A stretch of DNA of 64,000 bases from Hysterium pulicare CBS 123377 (lineage: Eukaryota > Ascomycota > Dothideomycetes > Hysteriales > Hysteriaceae), in the NCBI GenBank assembly GCA_000467715.1, contig AJFK01000165.1, positions 124,001 through 188,000 on the forward strand, read 5' to 3'. The notes under the pieces are model-generated. The model worked only from the letters and a program-made list of their open reading frames with translations, ran no database searches and was not told the DNA's origin. Below, one piece after another: positions 44,712 to 54,293 of the stretch (its first letter is position 1; each line of letters begins with the position of its first letter). The position numbers and the translations under genes are program-made.

Positions 44712-46322
44712 ATGGGTTTCTGTGCGTCCATGAAACGTGCAGTCAATCGCTTGTGTGGCGTGCCAGCGAAAGTGTCGAATAAAAACTTACGCAAGCCTCA
44801 CATCCAAAAAGCCAACTGTATAGATTATCTTCTCCGTCGCCAAGACCGAAATGACCAACGTTTCACAACGGGAATGGTTTCAACTCCACTTAATTCATCG
44901 TTTTCGAGCAAAGGCACCACACAAATCGAGGAAGAGGAATACATTCAGAAGATAGTCGAGGATGAGGATGAGGATGAAGATGAGAACGAGAATGACGACG
45001 TGGCGATAGATGAGCTTTTGTGGGGTCCTATCAAGTCCATCGAGAGCAAGGCCTTCGTCCGACTAGTCATGCGCCATCTCGACCCTGATGGTGAGCTTGG
45101 CGGTGTCGGCGCCTTTGTGAGCGCGCGCACGGAAGGTTCTTTTCACCATGTTGTCATGGTTACCTTGCTTGGAGGAGGAACCTGGGTGGTGAAAGTTCCA
45201 GCGTGTGGCTGGGGCAAGCGTTGGACAGCCGCTGACGCTTATATGTTGCGCTCCGAAGCACTATCCATGACATATATCCGTCGACATACGAACATACCAA
45301 TTCCCTGCGTTATGGGATTCGATGAGACAATGGATAATGAGATCCAAGCGCCTTATATCATCATGGAGTACCTCGAAGGTAAGCCAGCACTCGAGATCTG
45401 GTACGATCATGACAAGGATGGCGAACCCGTAATTGAACGATCCACTTCACCAGAGCTCCTGAAGAAACGCCGAACCTTTCTAAAGTCACTTGCTCATACC
45501 ATGGCCGAACTCCGACATCTTGAATTCGACAAAATCGGTGTCCTCAACTTCGAACATGGTCACGATAGCCCTGCGATTGGAACATATCAGTGGACAGAGG
45601 AGCCCGGAGACAAATTACCAGGATTTAAAGGATACGAGCGAAAGATTTTTACGGTGCCCACATACACCTCGTCCAAAGATTATTACTCCAAGAAAATCCA
45701 AGAGAATTTTCCCAAGGGTGTTATCCCGCAATGCACCGGGATCTCCAAACTTCTAGATATGGTTGTGGAATCGTCACCATTCTCCGAGTCTAAGGAAGAC
45801 GACTACGACGAAAAGGAGACATTCGTCTTAGCACATGCAGATTTTGATCTCCAAAACATTTTAACTGATTCAGAGGGAAACATCACAGGAATCATTGATT
45901 GGGATAACGTAAAAACTGTACCACGATGCGTGGGCTATGCCGCTGTTCCTATGTTCCTGCGAGAGGACTGGACTGAGGATTACTTCTGGCCAGCAAAACC
46001 GGACACACAATGGATGATGCCCGTCAAGGAGTTGGAGTATTACCGAACGCTTTACGCGGTCGAAATGTCCATTGCTATGGGCGGCAAAGGCGATTGCAAG
46101 TACACGCAAAAGAGCCACATTTATAACGCTTTTCATACATGCTTTTACCCTTACGCCGGTGAGACTGGCAATGCTATCGACTTTTGCTCTAAACTTCTTT
46201 ACCATCTCATGCCTTATGCTTGGGCAAAGGATGTCGAAGAGATGCTGGGTGAGGATGGTTGGGAATGGGGCGCAGAGGAGTTGCGTAAACTCATTCCGGA
46301 ATTCATGGCGCCTGCGGCGTGA
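44712..46322 (+). CDS. unit B phosphotransferase (APH-fold) kinase-like protein
   Basis: A single exon of 536 aa. The N-terminus MGFCASMKR has Gly2, Cys4 and Ser6, which resembles an N-myristoylation plus palmitoylation signal. Residues 77-95 form an acidic run (EDEDEDEDENENDD) before LLWGPIKSI. Kinase signatures: WVVKVPACGWG (Lys near 161), MLRSEALSMTYIRR (Glu of helix C), HADFDLQN (H375, D377, N382) and GIIDWDNV (D396), then PRCVGYAAVPMFLR. All catalytic positions match the APH superfamily. The order acidic tract, WGPI, GSFHHV, LGGG, then kinase core is the same as in kinases A and C. The substrate is unknown. Confidence 0.85.
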   Translation: MGFCASMKRAVNRLCGVPAKVSNKNLRKPHIQKANCIDYLLRRQDRNDQRFTTGMVSTPLNSSFSSKGTTQIEEEEYIQKIVEDEDEDEDENENDDVAIDELLWGPIKSIESKAFVRLVMRHLDPDGELGGVGAFVSARTEGSFHHVVMVTLLGGGTWVVKVPACGWGKRWTAADAYMLRSEALSMTYIRRHTNIPIPCVMGFDETMDNEIQAPYIIMEYLEGKPALEIWYDHDKDGEPVIERSTSPELLKKRRTFLKSLAHTMAELRHLEFDKIGVLNFEHGHDSPAIGTYQWTEEPGDKLPGFKGYERKIFTVPTYTSSKDYYSKKIQENFPKGVIPQCTGISKLLDMVVESSPFSESKEDDYDEKETFVLAHADFDLQNILTDSEGNITGIIDWDNVKTVPRCVGYAAVPMFLREDWTEDYFWPAKPDTQWMMPVKELEYYRTLYAVEMSIAMGGKGDCKYTQKSHIYNAFHTCFYPYAGETGNAIDFCSKLLYHLMPYAWAKDVEEMLGEDGWEWGAEELRKLIPEFMAPAA

Positions 46323-47287
46323 GAAACGCGTCGCATCGTTTTAAGATTCTTTTACCGGAACCTGTTGGTTCTGAACGTCTTTTTCATTTTGATCTACTGC
46401 TATTTATGCAGATTTAGAGTCTGATTTTAGACATTTTACTTTATAGATGACGAGAAGATGATACTACAAATTACGATTGATGATATATTGGGCTGGTTAT
46501 CTTCTATGTTGCTCTTACCCGTGATTTGTATTAATGCAAACTAACATCCCTAAATCTGTCCTTCAAGTAATAAATTCTTAGCAGTGTTAGCACCATCTAA
46601 TGGACAAAGTCCAGGAGATATTTGACCAGCACGTGACCGTATGATGAGGTAATAAGTTGTTACTAAGCCCGGTCCCCATACTAACAAAAGACGACAAACG
46701 ACCAACACTCTCCTTTTCTTCCACTCTTTTATACCAGAACATATCTCACATTCACTACAGACACATGCATTCAATCCTCTGAATCGTTCAATTATATCTC
46801 CGTCTAAGTATCTGAAGCACTCGTTTGAAGCACTCACTTATCACCTCCATTGTTCGAAGCTTCACAACAGTGTACAAAATCTCACTGGGAGTTTCAAGAT
46901 TAGGGTAAAATATGGAGTGTGCTACCTAGATCAATGGGTGCATAGGATATAACCGAAGTCTATATTGTTGAAGATAGACTTCGACCTTGCGCAGGATATT
47001 ACCGAAGTTTGTATGGTTGAACATACCCTTCTATCCATGATCAAAAAGCAAGGGGTAAGGACAAGATACTAAGTGAAGGGAGAGATGGGCAGGGAAAGGA
47101 GAAAATCGCTGTTTGAAAAGCCAAAAATCGGAGTATAACCGATGACAAGCGGTCAACGATGCGTATCGACCAATCTAACAGAATGATTGACGTCAATAGT
47201 CCACCCTAACCATTCTAACTTTATCAACAGCAGGACTTCGAGCTCTGAGACTATCTAGTCTCTTGTCTTAGTGATTTGGCCCTCGAT
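46323..47287. other. spacer between units B and C
   Basis: The 965 bp holds the converging 3' ends of kinase B and partner C. The only clear structure is the repeat and hairpin at 46944-47030, listed separately. No gene is supported. Confidence 0.45.
46944..47030. repeat. imperfect direct repeat with hairpins in the B-C spacer
   Basis: Two related stretches of about 38 bp start at 46944 and 46993 (GGATATAACCGAAGTC and GGATATTACCGAAGTT), 49 bp apart. The first contains a perfect inverted repeat GAAGTCTAT (46955-46963) and ATAGACTTC (46974-46982). The second keeps a shorter one (GTATG/CATAC). It lies between two converging array genes. Confidence 0.55.
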
Positions 47288-47845
47288 TTAAGGCTTGCCA
47301 CCGTTATTCTTACGCATTTTCTTGATGTCGCTTGCAGTGAGCCTATTCGAGGTTTGCTTCCTACCTTGAGTTACCTTGGTCTTAGCTCGGGGAGGGGCCT
47401 TCTCCCGGTATTTAGTCTCTGGTTGTGCATTTTCTTCAACAGCCTCAACTTCGTTTTCGGGCTGTTCATGTTCCTCTTCTTCAAGAATGGTGTCTAGAGG
47501 CTCACCACGGTCCATTTTCCTACGACGCTCTAAGATGCGAGCATTATATCCCAAGACCTTTGGGTGGCTTCCGCAGCCTCCTGAGTGCACGCCGAACCGC
47601 TCGCCACAGACCCGGCCTTGGTCTGTGAGCTCCTCACAGTAAGCCTGATGGAGGTTGTCAAAGCATGACTTACTTAATGGTTTCTTGCATTCGTTACTAA
47701 AAAACTCGTTAGCATGCACTGATTTTTGTAGGGGGAGAGGAGTTTCTTACCAATGATGAGGCTTCTGGCTTACAGCCCCAGTGGTCTTGTTACGGAGTCT
47801 AGCATAATTGAGTACCTTATGCTGGGGTTGGTCTTTTGGATTCAT
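47288..47845 (-). CDS. unit C small Cys/His-rich (probable zinc-binding) partner protein
   Basis: Two exons (47751-47845 and 47288-47696) give 167 aa. Exon 1 ends RNKTTGAVSQKPHH, and the intron splits the next Cys codon exactly as in copies A and B. Exon 2 gives CNECKKPLSKSC, then AYCEELTDQGRVCGERF, then VHSGGCGSHP, the same CxxC, C, C, VCGER, GGC, H order. A Glu-rich middle (about residues 110-135) is followed by a basic tail, RAKTKVTQGRKQTSNRLTAS, then DIKKMRKNN. A TATA-like run (47926-47935) lies about 85 bp before the ATG. The family is unrecognised; a metal-binding fold is inferred from the Cys/His spacing. Confidence 0.75.
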
Positions 47846-48377
47846 TTTGTAAGTGAAAGTTGTTCTGATCTTTGCTTTAAAGTCAACTTAGTGATGATAG
47901 AAAGGAAGAAAGTTAGAGTAGATTCTTATATTATAGGCAGCCGGTGATTCAGTCAAAGGAGTTCCACACTAGTATTTGTGAATACAGAATACAACAACGA
48001 GGTATAGACCGTCATTGTTCGTTTTCAGATCATTTATATAGGCGCCTGAAGAGCTTTGGTGAGCTTTTATCATCGGTGATATGAAATGGCTGTTCTCGTG
48101 CTCTGTGAATGTATAATTAACGTGAGTACAATCACATTCCAACATTGTGAAGATAGTGAGCACTACTTCCGGATTGTCCTCCTACAAAGTACTGTGAGTG
48201 TATTTTACATTGTTTTCCTACAACTACTAACTCACGATTTCTAAAGTAACTCAAACAATATAAAATCCACATTCTCCCCACGATATATTATTTAATCCAC
48301 CCAAATCCGCAATCGTCTATCAACACAACCAATACATCGACTCTCATTAATTTCATCTCGGAACTAAACGTTCCAAT
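47846..48377. promoter_or_regulatory. shared divergent spacer of unit C
   Basis: The 532 bp carries TATAATATAA on the minus strand at 47926-47935 for partner C and TATAAAA at 48259-48265, 119 bp before the kinase C ATG. Two outward-facing TATA-like boxes support one bidirectional promoter region. Confidence 0.5.
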
Positions 48378-50051
48378 ATGGGTATTGGAAACCTCCTCGG
48401 ATCGGCTTATGCTGGAATTGTCAAACATTTACAGACGGCCGTGCGTTCGAATGATCGCAATTCCTCACAGCGCTTCCAAATTCGAATGAAGCCTCGTAAG
48501 ATCAACAGCAACAAATCCCAAATCCCTAAGAAACACCGGAATATCTTAGATCGAATCTTTCATCGAAAGCCCAAGCCCGATGACCAGGTGGTCACTGATA
48601 CAACTGGTTTTGTTTCAACTACCGGTCTACTTGTAGACGAGTCTACAACCCCTGATGATGTAGCCATTGACGTGGTAATGGATGATGGTTCATCGACTAC
48701 TACCCGCTCACCATCTTTGGCTGAGTCAACCCACACTACCACGTTCTCGGTCACAGAAGAGGACGATGAGCAATACTGGGGTCCAATTCGGAATATTACC
48801 GATAATGCATACCAGCAGCTCCTTCTACACCATCTTGATCAAGATGGTCAATTAGATGAACCAGGTGTTGAAATTATCTCACACCACGAGGGTGCATTTC
48901 ATCATGTTACAATCCTCGAGTCTATTGATGGTAGCAAATGGGCCATCAAAGTCCCCGCAGAAGGATGTGAAGACCGATGGACTCCTGGAGACGCCTACAA
49001 TCTTCGCTCTGAAGCGCAAACAATGAACTACATCCGCCGTCACACAAAGGTGCCCGTGCCATTTGTCGCAGCCTTCGATGACACGATGGACAATGAAATC
49101 GGGGCACCCTACATTATCATGGAGTGTGTGGAAGGTAGGCCCGCTACAGATCTTTGGTTCGGCAATGAGGAAGAGTATCTTAATGATGCTCCACCAGAAC
49201 GCATTCAACTGCGCATCAACTTCTTAAAGTCGCTAGCGAAAGCGATGGCTGAGTTGGGCCGTCTAGACTTCGACAAGATTGGCATGCTCACTTTCCCTTC
49301 GGGTCCTGATGCGCCTATCGTTGGTCCGTACTGGGACTGCAAGAAAGCCTCGAATCGTGATCGTCTTATGGCTGGTGTCGCACGGAAGATGGTTGAACGA
49401 CCAGTCTACGACTCTTCGAAACAGTTTTACACGGCAATGTTGGAACAGGAGTGGCAAAAGGACGACGATGATCAGATTGATGGAATCATCAAAATTTTGG
49501 AGTGCATCCTCGACTCTCAGCCTTTCTCTTCTTCCAAGAAGTCTTTTGATGATGCGCATAGCCCTGAAACCTTTGTCCTCGCGCACGCCGATTTTAACTT
49601 TCAGAATATCTTCACAGACCCTGAAGGGAACGTCACCGCCATTATTGATTGGGATGGCGTTTCAACCCTGCCACGTTGCGTAGGCTATGCCGCGGTTCCT
49701 GAATTCCTCCGATGCGACTGGCAGCGAGACTACATTCATCCAGGCACAGCGGCTCATTCGCCGACGGAGTTAGATTTCTACCGCAAGGTCTATGCTGAGG
49801 CCATGCTCGAAGCCCACGGCGCTGACGCCGGTGACGGCGAATACACCCTCAAGAGCGCTATCTACTGCGCCATCCATGAAGGTTTCTATGGGAACGGTGA
49901 CCTAGCGGGCTTCATCAAGAAGATGTTCATAGGCATTCCTGATCTCCGTTTTACTGATGTTGATACTTTTGAAGAAGAGCTAGGTAAAGGAAGCTGGGAC
50001 CGGGCGGAAGCGATTGTCCAAGAGTTCGTCCCGAAATTCCTGGCGCCCTGA
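48378..50051 (+). CDS. unit C phosphotransferase (APH-fold) kinase-like protein
   Basis: A single exon of 557 aa starting MGIGNLLGSAYAG. The basic N-terminal 65 residues (RMKPRKINSNKSQIPKKHRN) differ from copies A and B. A Thr/Ser-rich and then acidic stretch ends EEDDEQYWGPIRNI. Core motifs: KWAIKVPAEG (ATP Lys), NLRSEAQTMNYIRR (Glu), HADFNFQN (H403, D405) and AIIDWDGV (D424), then PRCVGYAAVPEFLR. It is intact, and the APH superfamily assignment is firm. The target is unknown. It ends the array; beyond it lies a MITE-like element and no fourth unit. Confidence 0.85.
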   Translation: MGIGNLLGSAYAGIVKHLQTAVRSNDRNSSQRFQIRMKPRKINSNKSQIPKKHRNILDRIFHRKPKPDDQVVTDTTGFVSTTGLLVDESTTPDDVAIDVVMDDGSSTTTRSPSLAESTHTTTFSVTEEDDEQYWGPIRNITDNAYQQLLLHHLDQDGQLDEPGVEIISHHEGAFHHVTILESIDGSKWAIKVPAEGCEDRWTPGDAYNLRSEAQTMNYIRRHTKVPVPFVAAFDDTMDNEIGAPYIIMECVEGRPATDLWFGNEEEYLNDAPPERIQLRINFLKSLAKAMAELGRLDFDKIGMLTFPSGPDAPIVGPYWDCKKASNRDRLMAGVARKMVERPVYDSSKQFYTAMLEQEWQKDDDDQIDGIIKILECILDSQPFSSSKKSFDDAHSPETFVLAHADFNFQNIFTDPEGNVTAIIDWDGVSTLPRCVGYAAVPEFLRCDWQRDYIHPGTAAHSPTELDFYRKVYAEAMLEAHGADAGDGEYTLKSAIYCAIHEGFYGNGDLAGFIKKMFIGIPDLRFTDVDTFEEELGKGSWDRAEAIVQEFVPKFLAP

Positions 50052-51805
50052 ATCTTTCTGATCTCTGTCTCCCTCTTACGCATTTTTTTCTACTGCTATT
50101 TGGTTGCACTTAGCGTTATCTGGATAACGTATACTTTCTACAATAAATGAGAAATGATCTTATATTGATTTACCGACTTTCTTTGTCGCTCTTTGATCAT
50201 TATGTGACACACCATGCTTTGCCAGTTATCTCTATGCCTCAAATTTATGTGTCTTATTACCCGAGAAGAATCGAATGTCTTTGTCCTTTCGCACAACATA
50301 AATGAGAGCTTTAAATATAATCACCGCTTACGCGTGGTTGAGCTTAACCAAACTCTTTTTCCTTTCGCACAATGTAGGAATGTCCGAAACGGGAAGGGAT
50401 GCTTGGCATCCTCGGCAAAGGCCAACTTCACTTCACTGCATTCCTCTGCTTTTGCTCTACCACTTCCGACCTCGAATAACCCTGTCCGCATGTCGCTACT
50501 TAATCTCCACGGTGAAAACACGAGAAGATGTATCTGATATATCTCATTCAGTCTCATCGATCGTAACATGCGCAACGGTCTTCATTCATAATGAACTCAC
50601 ACCGTCAACGTAGGTGTGCATTTTCGACAGAACCCGAGCTCAAGATTGCCTTGTTCTCATAAGAGGGACTTCGAGACTTGACTGTCAAAGATTTGGCGCT
50701 CAGGCCCACGGTTTAATTCCCTCGGCCCAGAACAGCACTTTGCAAGTGATCATGTGAAGCATTCGCAATTCCTAGCACGCCCTTTCCCTGGAAGAAGATT
50801 TGGTAAAGTTCAACCACGCGTAAGCAGTGATTATATTCAGAGCTCTCATTTACGGTGACCTCTCCCTTGATTCAGTACACTTGACGGCTAAGTCAAGCCC
50901 ATTTCGGTTATTTGACGCGCTCGATCCATTAAAATCGTGCCTTTCCTTTCACCGTATATTTCATAAAGTCAAGCCAGTGAACCATGACAGGCACCACTTC
51001 GTTCCTATATACTAACTTTCAGTCACTTTCGACTCCTCAACTTCATGCGCCCATTAGTTCTCGCACGCGGCCGATTGCGGCCGGTGTCATTAGGGCACAT
51101 TCACCATAGTGCCAGGGCTCGCAAGCCATTGGCGCATCTCATCCGTTCGATGAGTGAAGGGACATCCTAAGAATACAATTTCCTATGGTGGTGTGATCCA
51201 GTTTGCAAAAGGTAGGTCTTCCCTTAACTTTCTTGTCACCTGCGTCCTTGCAAACCTCCTTCACTCGCATCATATCTACTTTCGTGGCTTGGCTGCATCA
51301 TCTGATCCAAACTCTATTTGAACTACATTTTGACCTGAATTTCTTCAGGCTGCCATCAACTTCTTCTTTATCTTCACACTCTCCCACTTACTTCTATCTC
51401 GACCATCACGAACCAATCGTGAATTCATACTTTGACCCACTGAAAATTCACATCTCATCGCTATCGGCACTGGACTGCACGTTCCTTGTCACAGAAAGCT
51501 CATTCAATCTCGAAGCTCAATTCACCTTCTCTCTCAACTGGACTCTCCAGCCCTTCACAATCGAGACTACGTCGCAGACCTTCTCAGACGCATACACACC
51601 TTCACAAAGCCGCTACATTAGCTCTACTTGTCTACAGCTTTGTCACTCCCCAAGCTTTCTTGGTGCATTCAGCAAGTGAAGCCTTTTCCGGAGATCGACC
51701 TCACAGCGCTTCGGACCACAAGGACTCAAACATCAAATCCTACTTTCACACTTCCAATTTAACTTAGCTGCCACAAGGCTTTCAATTCCTCTACCTCACA
51801 GCAAA
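50052..51805. other. 1.75 kb spacer holding a MITE-like element
   Basis: A MITE-like element occupies 50299-50852. From about 51.2 to 51.8 kb the plus strand is T/C-rich, probably the leader of the gene at 51806; the 158-codon frame there (51203-51679) is a product of that bias. No gene is supported. Confidence 0.5.
50299..50852. mobile_element. MITE-like non-autonomous DNA transposon remnant
   Basis: About 60 bp at the left (50301-50362) recurs as its reverse complement at the right (about 50789-50850): AATGAGAGCT...TATAATCAC, then GCTTACGCGTGGTTGA. There are roughly six to eight mismatches, several of them C/T or G/A. Both ends are flanked by TA (50299-50300 and 50851-50852), as for Tc1/mariner-type insertions. 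The 550-bp length, long inverted ends and lack of coding fit a MITE. CCTTTCGCACAA also occurs on both sides of the left end (50285 and 50361). Confidence 0.6.
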
Positions 51806-52636
51806 ATGAACACTCAAATAAACCCCCGAAGCCCTTCACAGGCTCTACCGCTTTTCCGTCGAGACGTCAGGATCCTCATCTCCAAAGCTAGAAGCTTCAT
51901 CTCCAAGAAATTCAACAAGAAAGCCATCAAGGCTGCCGAGACTCGAGAAGATTCACTAGAAGTTCAGCATACCATCTCAGAGCATCCACTACCAGCTATC
52001 GAGCCACCAAAACCGATGACTCCGGATGCCACCACACTCCCCTTCTACGACTTGAATAGTCCCATTCAAATTTCGACTCGACCCACAACCGCGACTTCGG
52101 CAATGAGAACCGCATCAGCTTGGTCAGGCACAGCAGCGACCCCATCCACCACTATCACAAGCCCAAACAGAACCTCTACTTCCAAGCCCTCCGGCGCACC
52201 ACCAAGATTTCTAATCCCCACAAAAGGCTCCACAGCTCCCTACGACCTCCTCCAAAGCCACCTAGAGGAACTCCGCGCATCCCGCCCTCGCCACCTCGCT
52301 GCCGAGCCCCACAAAAGGTGGTTGGTAAGAGGTTTACTCCTTCTTCTCATAAAGATGGCTGAGTGCCATCCATCAAGTCCAAGCTACCAGATTCTAGGTG
52401 ATCCGGATGTGGTGTTTGATACGCTCCCAATGGAGTGGAGGGAGGTGTTGAAAGCTCTTTCAAACTGGCAACTGACGTTGGATAGTGTTTCGCGGATTCT
52501 GCATGCTGTTTGGCCGGGCTTAGATGTTGTTGAGCTGTGTATTCGGATTGGGGATCCGTGCCAGGGGCTTACAGATGGTGAAGACGTGGTGTTGAGAGGG
52601 GAACTGCGAGCTTTGCTTTGCCCTGGATGGGGGTAG
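51806..52636 (+). CDS. fungal protein of unknown function, basic N-terminus and helical C-terminus
   Basis: A single exon of 276 aa. The N-terminus is basic and helical (DVRILISKARSFISKKFNKK). Residues 45-140 are low-complexity Ser/Thr/Pro. The C-terminal 130 residues look folded: YDLLQSHLEELRASRPRHLA, then WLVRGLLLLLIKMAECHPS, then LPMEWREVLKALSNWQLTLD. The hydrophobic LVRGLLLLLI stretch is short for a membrane segment. I do not recognise a family. It follows the three-unit array on the same strand as the kinases but shares no motif with them. Confidence 0.6.
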   Translation: MNTQINPRSPSQALPLFRRDVRILISKARSFISKKFNKKAIKAAETREDSLEVQHTISEHPLPAIEPPKPMTPDATTLPFYDLNSPIQISTRPTTATSAMRTASAWSGTAATPSTTITSPNRTSTSKPSGAPPRFLIPTKGSTAPYDLLQSHLEELRASRPRHLAAEPHKRWLVRGLLLLLIKMAECHPSSPSYQILGDPDVVFDTLPMEWREVLKALSNWQLTLDSVSRILHAVWPGLDVVELCIRIGDPCQGLTDGEDVVLRGELRALLCPGWG

Positions 52637-54293
52637 ATGGGAATTAGGCTTGGTTGTTTCTTATTTAAGGATTGTCTGCTGTTTATAAGTGTTTATGTTA
52701 TACTTGGGTTTCTTGTTGTTGTTTGGCTTAATATCAAATTCTGGGAAGAATCTTATGTAGAATCTTTAGATCGTCTGAATGCATAAAACTGCTCCCGCTG
52801 CATAGTCATCAACTTAAAGGTTAAGTTTTCTGAAAGTCTATGTTGCTATATATAGAATTAGATTTTATTATATTATAAGTCTTTTCTCTACTATAAAAAT
52901 CTAAACTTAGAGAAATTAGAAAAGTTAGAGTACTCATACAGCAAAGAAAGCCAATTCTCTCCATTCCCAAAGCTCAAACACATCGCGCACACAGAGCCTT
53001 CAGTCATATATCTCCTTCTCCACATGCTGGGTAATTAAATTTCTAAGTTTCTAAGATTTACACTGGCTACCTATAGAGAGAGTTTCCAAACCTATACTAG
53101 AGTATAGCTTGGATGAAGACTCAGCAAAGCTCAGCGAGCTTACGCCTCTTAGTACGATAGCATCCCACGCATCTCACCATATCAATCCACTTGCTGGGAA
53201 GCCTTCCTGGAGGTGTCCAGACTGATCTAATCGGAAGCCGTGGGTATCGTCGAGGGACGAGAACATTACCTTCGCCGAATTTGCTAAGAGACGATGGTGT
53301 CAACCCCTTGCCCAAAGCCCGATTCGACAACGTCGTCCAAGGCTTTAGTCATATACCTCCCTATGCAAGGCCCGCGTAATGAAGAGCCATCCTACCGCCC
53401 TCCGTGTTTCAGAGCTCGAACAATCGATAGGGACGAAGAATGATGGATAATGGGCCAAGGAACTTCGCTATTTTGTGGTCGAAGGCGCAGAGGGTTGAGT
53501 AACCTTCTCACCGTGACTGAGTAGTGAGGCCATGGTGATCGAATCCGACCGTGGTTGAACTCAACAATTCATAGCACCAATTTCACCAGGCGTCACATCT
53601 CAAAAAGCCTCAAAGTCACAGGCAAGCAACATCATCTGAAGGTAGGCAGAGTATTCGTGCAATATTACAGAGACTATATCTCCATCAAGCCTCCTTTCCC
53701 CTCCACCCCACACACCCTCCTCCTCGGAAATAACGCCGTCAAATATCCTTTCAGAGGAACACATCATATGTATGTATGTAACCTCCCTCACCCATTCCAT
53801 AACACATCCATCCGTAGAAAAGAGATGTGAACGCCATCGACCATACGCCGCGACCGTTATGTCCAGGGTATCATATTGAGTTGGAAAAACAGACAGAAGT
53901 ACAGATAACCGCCTCCCGTTCATATGAACTTTTGTGTGTAAAGGAAAGAGAAGGGTTGAAGGGATGGGGAGAAGGCTTGGATTGGATATCCGCCTTTGAA
54001 ATATGTCAGATCTAAAACACCCCCTCTGTGGAGATACGAAAGAAAGTGGAAGGAAGATACGCTCCAATATAACCGATTTGTTGGTACGCGCCGGGAATAG
54101 AGCGATATGATGCGCTATGGTGTACGTATGAAGGGTTTGGCCATGTTAGAGGTAGGATAATATGCACGCAGAGAAAGAAACAGACAGGAAGCATAACTGC
54201 TATATTTGATCCGAGACGAGCGTTTCGTGCTTTACGGAAATTGCTGGCAGTGTGATTTTCCGTCATGAACGTATGATGGGGCATCGAATGAAA
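52637..54293. other. 1.66 kb spacer, partly very AT-rich
   Basis: 52.8-52.96 kb is strongly AT-rich with TATA-type runs, as in repeat DNA altered by repeat-induced point mutation or in a 3' region. The stretch 53.1-53.4 kb has overlapping short frames on both strands and may be old repeat DNA, but no element can be named. No gene is supported. Confidence 0.4.

Larger units (their letters stand above)
39747..50051. repeat. three-copy tandem array of a divergent two-gene unit
   Basis: Units A (39747-42596), B (43612-46322) and C (47288-50051) each hold a small Cys/His-rich protein gene on the minus strand and a phosphotransferase-fold kinase gene on the plus strand. The two diverge from a shared spacer of 676, 568 or 532 bp. 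Kinase start codons are 3675 and 3666 bp apart, so the period is nearly constant. The three copies have diverged well beyond recent duplication: the proteins share motifs and intron site, but long stretches differ. The gene pair, not one gene, is therefore what has been copied and kept. Confidence 0.85.

Noticed and set aside
41037-50051. Reading the APH-fold genes as antibiotic-resistance genes
   Set aside because: The fold is shared by many fungal proteins with other substrates; conserved catalytic residues alone do not show drug phosphorylation.
51203-51679. 158-codon frame upstream of 51806
   Set aside because: Ser/Phe/Leu/Thr-rich because the DNA is a pyrimidine-rich leader; it is not a plausible protein.
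53121-53379. Pair of short opposing frames
   Set aside because: They could be old repeat DNA, but no element family could be recognised, so none is called.
53545-53570. tRNA B-box-like GATCGAATCC
   Set aside because: No matching A-box or cloverleaf could be built around it.
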